Below are positions 1-11,684 of a DNA stretch of 64,000 nt, in pieces. Below the pieces are notes generated by a model. That model saw only the letters and a list, made by a program, of their open reading frames with translations, did no database searches and was not told the origin of the DNA. Numbering within the stretch: position 1 is the first letter of the stretch; the number at the start of each line of letters is the position of its first letter. The position numbers were made by a program, and so were the translations under genes. The DNA is from Synaphobranchus kaupii (Eukaryota; Chordata; Actinopteri; Anguilliformes; Synaphobranchidae): positions 56,537,487-56,601,486 of the forward strand of contig CM056379.1 in the NCBI GenBank assembly GCA_029718625.1, in the 5' to 3' direction.

Positions 1-1261
1 CTGAAGCGAAGGCGCGCATTCTTCCAGGGCTCACCATAGATAAATTCTTAATTATAAAGCGAGAGGCTTTACGACGCCCATATTGCCTTTAGTAGGTCTT
101 TGCGAGGAACCACTGCCAAAAAGAAATGAGCAACACAAACCTGTCGTGCCTGTCTGGTGGCAGGCCCGAGGCGGGAGGCCGAGCCCGAATCGCTCCGGTT
201 CTCCCGTTCTCCACCCGGGAGAGGCAGATGGAGCGGCATACACCTTAACCCGGAAAACTAGAGAACCTGGAAAAGTCTGAAAAATGTTGGCGAATGCATT
301 TAAAGCTTTTAAAACTGTCCATGGTCGGCCGGGCAGTTTTCTGCCAGCGTGACCTCAACTTCCCTTTGCCTTCTTTCTTGAGTTTTGATAGTGAGAAAAA
401 GGCCTGGAGCTTCTCTGATTCGAGGGATCAAGGGGCCTGTCTCTGAATTTATAGAGAGTAAGGATTAGTGGTTTTTTCTGCTGTAGAGGATATGGATTTG
501 GATTTGGACCACCCGAGTAAATGACAGGGACGTTTTATTTATTTGAGCATACCATTGCCCACCAGCATTCTGGAACTACAAATCAGTCTCAGACATATCT
601 GCAGCCTCAGTCGGGAACACTTACAAGTCAAGCCATTCATTCTGATATGTTCCACAGTGTCAGGTCAAAGCTTTTGTTAGCAGTGCCTTTTCTCACCTTT
701 GTTTTGTAATCATTGCTTTTGTTTGTGCTGATGTTTTGTCTGCTCTTTTGTTTGGACGTGTTAAAGCCAATCCCAGCGTTGCTGAGGTGTTGCATTAACA
801 CTCCAGACTGGTGATTTTGGGTAAGCTCTTGTAAGCAGCTGCTACGAACGTCTCAAAATAACAAGTGCCCCCTCTGTGGGTTCCTCTGAAGAGCCATGTT
901 GGCATTAATGCTCTTGTGAGGCTATGTGCTGTACAAAAACCAATCCAGGCACATTCCAGCTCTCCTGCCTATTCATAGCCACACCCCTCATCTGAGTGAC
1001 AGGTTGTCTTCCACACCCAGGTGGCCAGGGGGTTTGGCTCTTGTGGTCACGAAGGTGAGAGTTAAACATATGTTCTGACGCAGTTGGGTGTCGGGGGAGA
1101 TGGGCACCAGCAGCGCGAGCCGAACATATTGCGCAATAACCACGCTGGTCTCTCACTGGTCTGTCATATCAGGCAGCAGATGTTTTACTGTTTTACAGAT
1201 GTTTAGGCCAGTTATGCTTAGAGTTCAGTATAAAATAAACTCCAATTGAATTTGTGCCACT
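1..1261. other. Gene-free sequence at the left edge
   Basis: Short open frames only, none resembling a protein family I know. No brca1 sequence is visible, although brca1 follows RND2 in mammals. A group of E-boxes begins near 989. Confidence 0.6.
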
Positions 1262-1606
1262 CCTGGGGGGCATTCCGGAAAGCAGGATTAGTGAGTTCGC
1301 TGGATAACTGCACTGAGTAAAACCCGGAACAGCTTTTTTTACTTACAGATGTTCATGTTCCAGATTTGGGAGAGTTCCAGGTTTTACTCAGTACGGTTAT
1401 CCAGTTAACTCAGTAATCCTGCTTTGTGAAATACCCCCCTGGTTTGTTGGAAATACAGTAACAGTCCATCAGTGAAGATCCGGCTTAGCTCTGATCAGTG
1501 GGGAGAATACTTTGATAATGGTGTGTTTGTCAAGTGTTGTTTACACTGCTATTTCCTAACACTCATCGGGTGGTGGCAGGCAGGCACCGCGTGGGAGACG
1601 CAGATG
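989..1606. promoter_or_regulatory. Cluster of proneural-type E-boxes (CAGATG/CATATG)
   Basis: Six sites of the type bound by Neurogenin-class bHLH factors lie within 620 bp: 989-994 (minus strand CAGATG), 1067-1072 (CATATG), 1177-1182, 1196-1201, 1346-1351 and 1601-1606. The site at 1346 falls inside a repeat. The cluster is about 6.1-6.7 kb beyond the rnd2 stop codon. Regulatory function is speculative. Confidence 0.2.
1262..1442. mobile_element. Short palindromic MITE
   Basis: The two ends are imperfect inverted repeats of about 65 bp. The left reads CCTGGGGGGCATTCCGGAAA and the reverse complement of the right reads CCAGGGGGGTATTTCACAAA; both continue GCAGGATTA...GAGTT..CTGGATAAC. This looks like the teleost MITE with a GGGGGGTATTTCACAAAGCAGG end. 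It has no coding capacity. Confidence 0.7.
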
Positions 1607-4600
1607 CCAGATAACTTAATTACTGTAATTACTAGGAACAACTAGAATACGCAGGAACAGCAAAGACACCCTGTCGAACCCCTACCACCGCATTTCAGAA
1701 GATGTCCACCTTGTGTTTCGGAGGGGAAAGGTGAATTAACTTCTCCAGGCCCAAAAAGGTTACGCGAGTCTGGTCGGTGGCATAAGGTGGAATCATAGAC
1801 GGCTTTGCTTTGGAGGAGAGGATCAGTCCAGAGCTGTTTACAGTTCTCAGGTCTGGTTCTGAAGAATGTCTCCACATTTTTAATTTTTTTTTGCATTTCA
1901 TTTTAATCTAACCAAAATTGCCACATTAAAGAGTGTCTGTGCTTGAAAGGGGGCTGAGCATTCTTTTGGAATTCAGACCTACGTGACTAACAGTGGAAGT
2001 TCCCCTTCATCCTGCTGGTTTTTATTTTCGTTCGGGAGGAGCTGACATCCTCACCAGGTGAACCCGGCATGTCCGCCTGGAACCAAAGTTAACGTCGGAA
2101 CACGAACGGCCGCGACACAAATCGCGCTTCAGCTTCGCCAAGGTCCTGCAGCCGCGGTCAGCGAGGATTTTCCATCCGAACCGATACATCTGAAAGGATT
2201 TATGCAGCGGAGGCTCAGTCAGGGGGGAAGCAATTCAGTTCACCTGTGTGTCACAACGCAAGTTCTTTTCAGTGTCAACGTGTCCAAATATGTGGCCCTG
2301 TCTCCCGGGTGACAGCATTGCAGGATAGGAGAAGAGCATTTGGCAGCCACGCCTGCAGAGAGCGTGTCTCGATCACAGGGGCCTTTTATCACGCAAATCC
2401 CGCTGGGAGTGTGTGCATCACTCAAAACTGTCCCCCTCTATTCATTGTGCCACGCTGATCTGCCTGAGGAATACCTACGTGGATAAATAACACCGTGTCC
2501 CAAGCCGCCACTGGAATACTAATGCGTCTGCTGCATCTCATGCGGATCCCTTTAATTACAGGAGAGATTAGATGAAATGGGGTCAATGTCTTGCACACTC
2601 GTGTTCCTCATGACAACGGGTGGCATTTGAAGAAAAGAATACAAATGCCGGCCTTGTCGCATTAATGCTTTAAATATGATGCATAGTGGGAGCTGGCGAC
2701 TGATGAAGCAGCTTAATCAACCTTTCCTCTTTATTAGGCTGTACCTCAGCTTCAGAACATGAACCCACCTTCTCGCTTTGTTTAGGCGGAAGCGCAACAT
2801 TATCGCGTTTGGAAAGCTTGAGAACGAATGAATGAGTGTGTTTCTGTTATTTTGCCCAGAAACGAAGGGCGGAAACGAGATCACGGGGACTGTGATCGAA
2901 CGCGACGGAATGCAGCGCTGTCGTCTTCTTCACAGCTTTGAGTCTCGTATGAGTGAGTCGAGACTCGTGGCTGTGTGAGCAGAAGAGCTCCCTGCAGCCC
3001 TTAGTCATCAGTAGCCTGTAAACGTGTGTTCAATGGGGCCGAAACGAACCAATGCTAAGGCCTCCGAGTCAAAGAGAGGCCTGCTTTCTTTCTCGCAGCA
3101 GTCATGATGGAAGCCCGGACTGGCGCTGGGTGACATAAATAGTCGGTGCTCTTTTCCCTTCTCGATTTCATTATTGTTCAAATGTTGCTCGTTCGGTCAG
3201 TCGTTCATTTGGCCGTTTTCTCGTCGGCTCAGAAACGTCTGGTAGAAACGTTAATTGAATTGCCGCGCCCAGGAGTGTGGCGTGAACGTGTGCGGGGCGT
3301 ACGTGTGCGTGGGACGCGTGAACCTTCGTATGGATGAAAGGCAATAAAGGGTGAGATATCCTGACAGCAACACAGACGCCCGTTCGAGGGCCTCGTCCTC
3401 ACGGATCTGACTAATGATGCTGACTGTTGCTGCACAGTGACTCGGCACTTCCAAAAGCTGTGTACAGCATTATATTTTGAAACATCTGTCCACCCATACA
3501 GTTACAAGTTTATCAATCTTGAACTTTGCATAATTTATTGTAGGTGAGGCAATGGTACCTATGGTTCTTCTGAAATGTCCCTTTGGCTGCTAGTCATCTG
3601 CTTGTCCCAGCTAATTGGGATGATGAGTTATCCCACTTGACCAATTCTGACATCACTGTCTGAGCCCCACACTGTACCATATATCTGTTATAAAACCAAG
3701 CAGCAAGCACAAGGCTTCATAGCAGAACGCGAGAAAAGAGATTTAATTTCTTCTCGCCATGGTCCATTTCTCCCTCAGAGTAAGAAAAATAGTGCTATCT
3801 CAGCTTGTTCACAGACACCAGAACATGAATTAGAATGATGGCGTATTCAATGTGTCCCGCTTGTGTTTCAAGGATCAGCTCACCTCAAGTGGATCGGACG
3901 AATCGGTCACCGTTGTTGAACTTAAGTGCGGCATATTGTGATTCAGAGTGAAGTCTGTTTGTGTGGAGATTGGGCCAGAGGGACATGTGCCTAATATTAA
4001 AACTCCCCACAAAACCAGGTGTCTGCATCACACATCCAGTCCAGTACTGCTTGTCAGGTGTGCAGGAGTCACGGCTCATGCTCTACTTACTGACGGAAGC
4101 GTGTAAGCTACCATAATTGTTATGTTGGCCAGAATGAGTGGGGCATAAAGGTTGTCTTTCTGCAATGCTAGGCTGTTCCGGGCCTGATGGCAGCCAAGTT
4201 AGGCAAGGCTGAGGCGTGCCTTTGTGGGCGATGATGGCGTGCTTCCTTCTCATTACCTGATAGGGGGGGTGCTGTGATTCACACGGTGGCTGGACTGGAG
4301 CCGGGGGCGTGGGGAGGAAGGGGGTGGACTAGAAGGACAGGCTCCCAGGGCAGGGAGAGGCCCTGCTGATGGAGCTGGCATGCATGTCGCTGCTGCTGCC
4401 AGAGCAGGGGCGTAGAGCTGGCTGATGATTTGCACTGATTGCAAACCAGTCTGTGGCCGTGCCTTTATGAGACCTGGAGGCACACCATCATTCTGCTGGT
4501 GGGGACGTGGGTGGGAGGGCGGTTGGATGAGTGTGGAGGGGGTGTCGCAGTGTTTGTTTGTCTAAATAGGGCTGTCACATCTAGGGTTTAAGAACATACC

Positions 4601-5284
4601 GGCATCCTGTCATTGCCACTTACAAAGGTACGCTAGTGTGCTACTGTTTTTTTTGTGTCAAATTAAGGGCCTAACCTCCAACAAGAATGTGTAGTTTTAG
4701 TCAGCTTTAATCTAATACATATTATTATTGCGAATGACCTCAATAGAAGTACGTTTTTAACTTTCCAAATATTAACATCGGTATGCGGCAGACACAGGTA
4801 TAGACCGGCACACCTTTATTTCACAATCCTAGAGTGGGTGGCGACGGAGCAAGGAGAAAAACACTAATCTGACTGACTGAAATGAAAATAAAAGCAGTTG
4901 TCAGTGGGTTATTTTTCATTGACCGGGTGCAGAGCAGTCATTGGACAGGCCGATGATGCCCTCTGCCAGAGCCCCTTTACCTGCAGCCAGGCTGACAGAA
5001 GCCAGCTTCAACCTTTGTTTGAAGATCAATGTGTACCGGTTGCTGGCTTAAAGAGCTTAGTAGTTCAGGGCGACGGAGGGCCACTTTCAGCCCACACACT
5101 TCCCTTTCCCCTCTGGGTCCCCATGTCTAATCCTCTTACTGCTCCAACACCCACAAGGAGCATCTGTCCCACCACACACGAGGCAACCTCCCTGTTCTGG
5201 CACCGATGCACAGTACAGTTCCACTCCCTTCATGTCTCCCTCAGTCAGTCTCCAGAATTCTTTGTAATTCAGGGCCTGCGTGCG
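1443..5284. other. Gene-free sequence
   Basis: No exon, RNA gene or transposon that I can name. A 131-codon open frame at 4898-5293 has no family resemblance and is probably chance. Confidence 0.55.
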
Positions 5285-5940
5285 ATACATTAGTATTGGT
5301 GTGTACTAGCTGGTCCCCTATGTACATTCCTTATGCTATACGTTAGCATTGGTGTGGGGTGTTATCAGGCCTTTTGTGTATAATTTTTTATGTGAAACAT
5401 TAGCATTGGTGTGTGGTGTTCACCAACCCGTGTAAATTTTTTAACGCAATACATTAGCATTGGTGTGAGGTGTTATCCGGCCTTTTGTGTACAATTTTTA
5501 ATGTGATACATTTGCATTGGTGTGAGGTGTTATCCGGCCTTTTGTGTACAATTTTTAATGCGATACATTTGCATTGGTGTGGGGTATTCGCCGACTCCGT
5601 GTACTTTTTTTTAAGCGTGATATGTTAGCATTGGTGTGTGGTGTTCACCAGCCCGTGTACATTTTTTAACGCAATACGTTAGCATTGGTGTGTGGTGTTA
5701 GCCGGCCTCTCGTGTACATTTTTATGCGATACATTAGCATTGGAATGCGGTGTTAGCTGGCCTGCTGTGTACATTTTTTTTCTGCAATATGTTTGCATTG
5801 GTGTGTGATGTTAGCCAGGCCACTGTGTAAGCTTTTTATGCACTATGTTAGCATTGGTTTGTAGTGAACACCGGCCTACTGTGTACGTTTATTATACGAT
5901 ATGTTAGCATTGGTATGCGGTGTTAGCTGACCCCCTATAT
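5285..5940. repeat. Minisatellite, about 57-bp unit, roughly 11 copies
   Basis: A head-to-tail array in which each unit contains TTAGCATTGGTGTG (or TTTGCATTGG), then GGTGTTAGCCGGCC, then TGTGTACATTTTTTA. The adjacent units starting at 5461 and 5518 are almost identical and exactly 57 bp apart. Others have drifted by substitutions and small indels, so the array is a mix of old and recently copied units. Confidence 0.9.
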
Positions 5941-6744
5941 TTCTAAATGGGTCCTTTGGCCACCACAGCCGTAACGCAGAAGCACAAGGATAAGACGGTG
6001 TGTCTCAAGGCCAGTTTTGTGTGAAGCATGCATTTTAAAACTGCTCAGCCGTGATGCTGTGCTATGTCACTTCGCCACTCTTCAAACCTACCATTATGTT
6101 GCGTGTGGAACCACCTGCAGTGGTGGTGCAGGGGGGCTGCTGGCTTGGAGGTTGTGAGAGTACTGCTGATTTCTATATAAAGATCTTTACATAGAGTGTG
6201 TGACAAAGAGAGAAGTATGTACTGTATGTACACACAGTGTGTCTGTGTGTGAGTATGTGTGTGTGTGTGTGTGCGTCTGTGCGTCTGTGCGTGTGCCTGT
6301 GTGTGTGTTTTTCTGAGGAGAAAAGGCACAGGTCAGATGAGCTGTCGCTCTCTGTAGAGCTGAGGCTAACAGACGCTGAGGCTCAGGGTACTGCTCCACA
6401 GTAAATGCTCCGGGTCACTGAATCACTGTGAGTGACACGTCTGAAGAAGCAATAGTAAACATGACTGTGCTCTGATTTTCCTCTTAAAGAGCATTCTTCT
6501 TGTATAGGAGAATTTGTGCTTTCACCTTTCAACATACATTAAGTGTGTGAACCTCAGGGGGCTGTGGCCCAACAGGTATCTATCTTTCTTAAACGCCAGT
6601 TATGTTAATTAGGCTCAATTACGCTGTATCAACATTGCACATGGACAGGACTTTAGCAGATGCTCGATCCTGACATCAGTAATTTCCTGAGAAATGAAAC
6701 ATGAACTTAAATGAATTTCTTTTCCCTGTAGCAGAGCAAGTTGT
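5941..6744. other. Gene-free sequence with a GT microsatellite
   Basis: It contains an interrupted GT/GTGC repeat at about 6231-6310 and nothing else I can name. Open frames made of Thr and His across it are translation of the repeat. Confidence 0.65.
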
Positions 6745-7697
6745 TTTATTTCAGCGTCACACAGATACAGTGAAAATACTGCAAAACAGCCCTATCGCTT
6801 GTCCTTAAAATGCTTGTCTCTAAGTAACGTCATCAAAATCAGAATAGCAATGACAGTTTTAGCTAATCAAGTTTAACGTGAACATCCACTTGAAAAATAA
6901 TCCAAAACAAAAAGGTGATAAATAATAAAAACAAATGGATATATATGTATATATATGTATATATAAAGTGACTTCATCCTGAAAGCACTTATGGTTTAGA
7001 GAATTAGTGAGACGTTGACCAATAAAGTCATATCCTCCAAGGTCCAAAACTCGATAAACATCGTTTTATAAGTCACTATCATTGTTTAAGACTATTTCAG
7101 ACTTTCACAGTTTTGTCTCTCCAGTCATTTGAGAAGCAGGCCCCATGAACCTCAACTGCTTTGTGCCTTTTCATATTTCTCATCTTCTTTGAACGCTAGG
7201 AACATGGCATCTGGGGTGACACGGTAGGCTTCACCTGCGAACAGAGTAACTGTCCCGCCACAAAAAATCACCACTCTTCTGGAAATCGTCCAATAAAATC
7301 TTTTGTCTTTCTCCACAGACTCGCGCCTTTCTCATCCTTCTCTGCGCTTAAGATTTTAACCTGCTGTCAGTCAGCACTGACAGGAAACCACCGCCGATGA
7401 CTAATATGTTCCCCGCAGACTATGTGTCTCATGTCCACTCATCTTCTCAGTCCCGTGGGTTCCCAGTCACACCCCATAAATCCCCATCCCAAAACAACGT
7501 GAGAAAACAACGGAAAAAGCTGCAAAAAAAAAAAAATATCCAAAGCATCTCATTCCTTATCTTTTCCTGGTTCTCCTCAACAGTGCAACAAAAAGAAAAT
7601 GCTTAAAACAATAAATAGAGTTAATCTGATACGTATATATCAGACTTTCTTTATACTTTTTTCCCCCCTCTCTGGTTCAGTCTAGTAGGGGGGCGCT
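6745..7697 (-). other. rnd2: Probable rnd2 3' untranslated region with poly(A) signal
   Basis: Reading leftwards from the TAG, the first canonical minus-strand AATAAA I can find is at 6750-6745, which would give a 3' UTR of about 0.95 kb. The span is AT-rich with no recognisable transposon. The extent is inference. A TATATG repeat lies at about 6939-6964. Confidence 0.4.
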
Positions 7698-7952
7698 CTA
7701 CATGATCAAGCAGCTCTTGGCTCGATCCTTCCTCATGGCAGGGGGATTATCCAGGAGCTCAGTCCGGCCCGGTTGCTGGGAGACCCGCTTGAGTCCACGC
7801 CGGGAGTTGCTGCGCTTCAGCTGTGGCTTGTGCGCACGAGTAACCGACGCCAGCGTGGTGACGTGGAAGACGTCCCGTACGCTGTTCTCCGACATCTTGG
7901 AGGTGCACTCCGCGTAGGCCACGGCGCCGATCTGCCGGGCCAGAGAAGTGCC
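7698..7952 (-). CDS. rnd2: rnd2 coding exon 5 and stop (residues 146-229)
   Basis: The terminal exon follows a TTTGTCTCAG acceptor and begins [19 protein letters not shown], the last beta strand and helix of the G domain. It then has [16 protein letters not shown] and a basic tail (residues about 184-225) rich in Arg, Lys and Ser. It ends [10 protein letters not shown] and TAG. Human RND2 ends KDRAKSCNLM, so the tail is conserved at the prenylation site. The basic tail before the CaaX box fits membrane targeting. Confidence 0.96.
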   Translation of the reverse strand, partial: GTSLARQIGAVAYAECTSKMSENSVRDVFHVTTLASVTRAHKPQLKRSNSRRGLKRVSQQPGRTELLDNPPAMRKDRAKSCLIM

Positions 7953-8622
7953 CTGAGACAAAGAGGGAGGGAGAGAGTTTAGAGTTAATTCCCTTTGTCC
8001 TCCTCGACACCTTTCGCCTTTCTTATTAATACCACGTGAATGGTTTCATAAATATGCCAATATCATTATCATCATACACCAACTGAAAAATATTCAATTT
8101 AAATGTGTATACTAAAGCTACATACAGATTGGCCAAAGAATAACAACTTTCACTGATGAATGACGTATGACAAATAATTCTTTAATATTTTGTATCTTTT
8201 TGCATCATTTTACAATATATAAATAATATTGAGAGCCGACCTTTTGCGAATGCAGATTCTGCCATTCTTTTGATCTACCCACCTGTTTTTAACTTAAATA
8301 AAGCTGGCAGTTAATTTCTACTGAAAAGGATTTCATCTTACACAGATTTTCACCAGTGCAATTCAGAAGCCTATTTTCTGAGGCTGAAGGAATCAAACCT
8401 GCTACTGACCCTCACAACCTGCAGTATTGCTGTTTTAACACTACTATTTCTCCAATAATCATCATCATAAAAACACACTGCCACCATGTTATTACCGGTA
8501 ATAAAACTATCAACATCCCTATTATGGCAAAGCTATGAAACCCAGAGTGCTTGAGTCCTCTATAAATGGAGTAGAAAATGAAGTGGAAAGAGCATGTGCC
8601 TCTTACATGGAGAGAGACAATG

Positions 8623-8659
<37 letters not shown>

Positions 8660-11653
8660 ATCTATCTATCTCTCACACACACACTGATATGAACTATTAA
8701 ATCTCATCTGTTGCTATAAAAGTGGAGCGGAGAGCAGGGGCTTCTCATCTGTATGACTTCTTAGACATTTTATACTTGTGAGGAACTCGGCCCGGTGACT
8801 CGGGCAAGGAAGCCATCTGTACTTGTTACAGTGCCAAGGAGAGAAATGTGTCATCGCAGCGGGTGGCAAACCCCAGCCGCTCTGTGTACGTGTATTAGCG
8901 AGGTGTTGAGTCGCTTATCGACACAACGGCGATAAGAATTACTTGCACATGAATAATGCATGAATGCATAAAAAAGTAAACAGGAAGTGGCTGGACTGCT
9001 CTCCTGTTTTCAGGCTCATGTAGATCTGAAACAGGAGCAGGAAGCTAAAACACAATAAAGTGGGGACAGCAGGAGGAATAACCAGCTGGCATATGAATTG
9101 TGTGCTTCTGTAAGATTTCCTAAAGTGTCTTTGCATTAAATAGATAAATGAGTGAACTGGTTTCCTCTGGCAAGGCTGACTATCAGAAAATTACTACATT
9201 CAGCGTCCAATGCAAAGTCATAGTGATTCTTAGAATATTTCATTCTTCAAATATTTACTGCCTTCTGACAATAATTTGATTCGGAAATTCAGCGCAACAC
9301 TATTCAGCATTCTAGTGCTTGTGCAAAGTTTAAAAAAATAAATAAATGTGGAGAGGACGGAATGTTACATTTTAACTGGAGCCGTATAATGCTGTGTTTA
9401 CATGCACATGTAGCTTTTTTCCCTTTTGTTTAAAACAATGTAAGCATTTTAAATTGTGCTCTTTTTATTTATTTAAAAAAAAAAATCCTATCCACTGTAT
9501 GACCGTGCAAGCAGAGAGACACTGAAATTCCATCTCCAAAGAAACTCCTTTTCACAATTGATTAATTTATTTTACTCACTGTTTTCTTCTGTTTGATTAA
9601 CACTAGAGTTACCAATTGGCAATTTTAAATGTGTAATTATTTCATCAATTATTTCATCATCATTTATGCTACGTTTCGGTCCTGCCATTACTTTTTCAAC
9701 TTAGAAATGCCTATGTTGTAATTATAAAAGTACAGTTAGATTAGTTTCTTTAGTTTCTAGATAAGTGTGAATCTTTGTTTCTCTCCTCCGGGAGCACATT
9801 GACTGCATTTGCATAATGGGCGCATTAGCGCATTGAGACGATGATTGTGATATCGAAACTTATAACGAGTTTCTAATCCATCTGCCATGGAGCGTCATTA
9901 AACGAACAGACCTCAAGTCGCAGTGAGTATACGGACATTTACTCCCAGCGCTGTATTCGTCAGCAGTTCGACAGCCTTTGCGAATATGCCAAATTCAATT
10001 TTGTTTTAAGTATACTGGGGCCTTTACTCCTCTGATGTGATAACACACAGCTCAGTCGCTGGGAGCGTGGTGGAAAAGAAGTGGCGGCTGGTAGCACAGC
10101 TTTAGAGGAGAGAGTGTGCTTCTCTGTGGTTCCTGAATTGACAGATCACCAGGATTTTGCAGCAATTAGGTCTGCAAGTTCAATTGCCCATTCAAAAAAA
10201 AAAAAAAATAGGGTTAAAATGAGTTTGAGTTGTGGGGCTGCAGGGAGGTCCATTCCAAATTAAGGGTGGGAATTGGACATGCTTATCCCTATGTTGGCCA
10301 CCAAATTTATATAAAGAAATAAAAATATATTTTTAAGCAATAGATCACGAGAGGGAGTGTGTTATTGGAAATATAAGCACTGCTGTGACGTCGCACCGGA
10401 GTAGCCTACTCTCAGCAGCGCTTAGCCTAAATCCAATAACGCACAAACCTCGAGTGTTCTATTGCTTTTATACAACAATGTTACCATAAATGTTTAGTGC
10501 GTGATGAAAAAATATTGAAACAATAACTTTTGATTAACTAATTCTTTATTTCAGATTCACCAACGTACTAGCACCCTGTTGCTATTGTTGTTGTCTATGC
10601 TTCCTAGGCAACGCTCTATAGAACACGTCTACGCACTGGCAGTGTGGTTATTCTAAATACCAGCACTGGTGGAATGCATCTCAGCCAATCATGTTACTCG
10701 TTCAGATATTATTCTTGTGTGTGTATATATATTATTGGGACAAAATTATTGGGACAAATGCCTAGTGCCATCACCACCCCCCACACCCACCCAACCTCCC
10801 CCAATACACCCCAACACACACACACACACACACACAAAAGGTTTCAACACAGCATTGAGAACCTGTCTGCTCCCTCATTTTCCCGCACTTTTCACCATAA
10901 TGTGTGACACAACACAATGTCTTGCGGGAACCTGCATAATGTTATTTCAAAACAATCTAAACCAGGGCTGCCCAACCCTGTTCCTGGAGATCTACCATCT
11001 AGCAGAGATAATGGTCAATATTAACCCATATATGCTGTCTATATTGCTTGTAATTGAGATAAAGTCAATATCTGTGAAGTATTTTTACATAAATAGTTAT
11101 GGCTTTATTGTTTTAAAAACCCAATAATGTTGTGGGTCCACCAGACCCGCGAACACTGGGTGAGTAACGAAAACATGAACACCACACAAGGGATATATAT
11201 ACAGAGTATACGGGTGACAAATTAAAGGAAAAACCAACATAATGTGTCTTAGTAAGGTGTTGGGCCACCGCGAGCCACCAGAACAGCTTCAATGGGCCTT
11301 GACATAGATTCTACAAGTCTGGAACTCTGCTAGAGGGATGGAACACCCTTCTCCCAAAAGATGCTCATTTGGTGTTTTGATGATGGTGGTGGAGAGCACT
11401 GTCTAACATGTCGGTCCAAAATCTCCCGTAGGTGTTCAACTGTGTTCAAATCTGGTGACTGTGAAGGCCATAGCATATGATTCAGTGACCCCCCATGCCC
11501 TGTGGATGCGGGCATTGTCATCCTGGAAGAGACCACTCTCATCAGGATAGAAATGTTTCATCATAGGATAAAGGCGATCACTCAGAGTGACTTTGTATTG
11601 ATTTGTAGTGACACTTCCCTCTAAGAGGAAAAGTGGACCCAAACCGTCTGTGT

Positions 11654-11684
<31 letters not shown>

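Noticed and set aside
4898..5293. 131-codon open frame
   Set aside because: No domain or family resemblance. It runs into the minisatellite and has no splice or promoter context.
1..7600. Search for the end of brca1, expected beyond rnd2 by mammalian synteny
   Set aside because: I could see no BRCT-like or other brca1 sequence. The gene is either further left or has moved.
8487..8502. 16-bp perfect palindrome TTATTACCGGTAATAA
   Set aside because: Short palindromes of this size occur by chance in 64 kb and nothing around it suggests a site.
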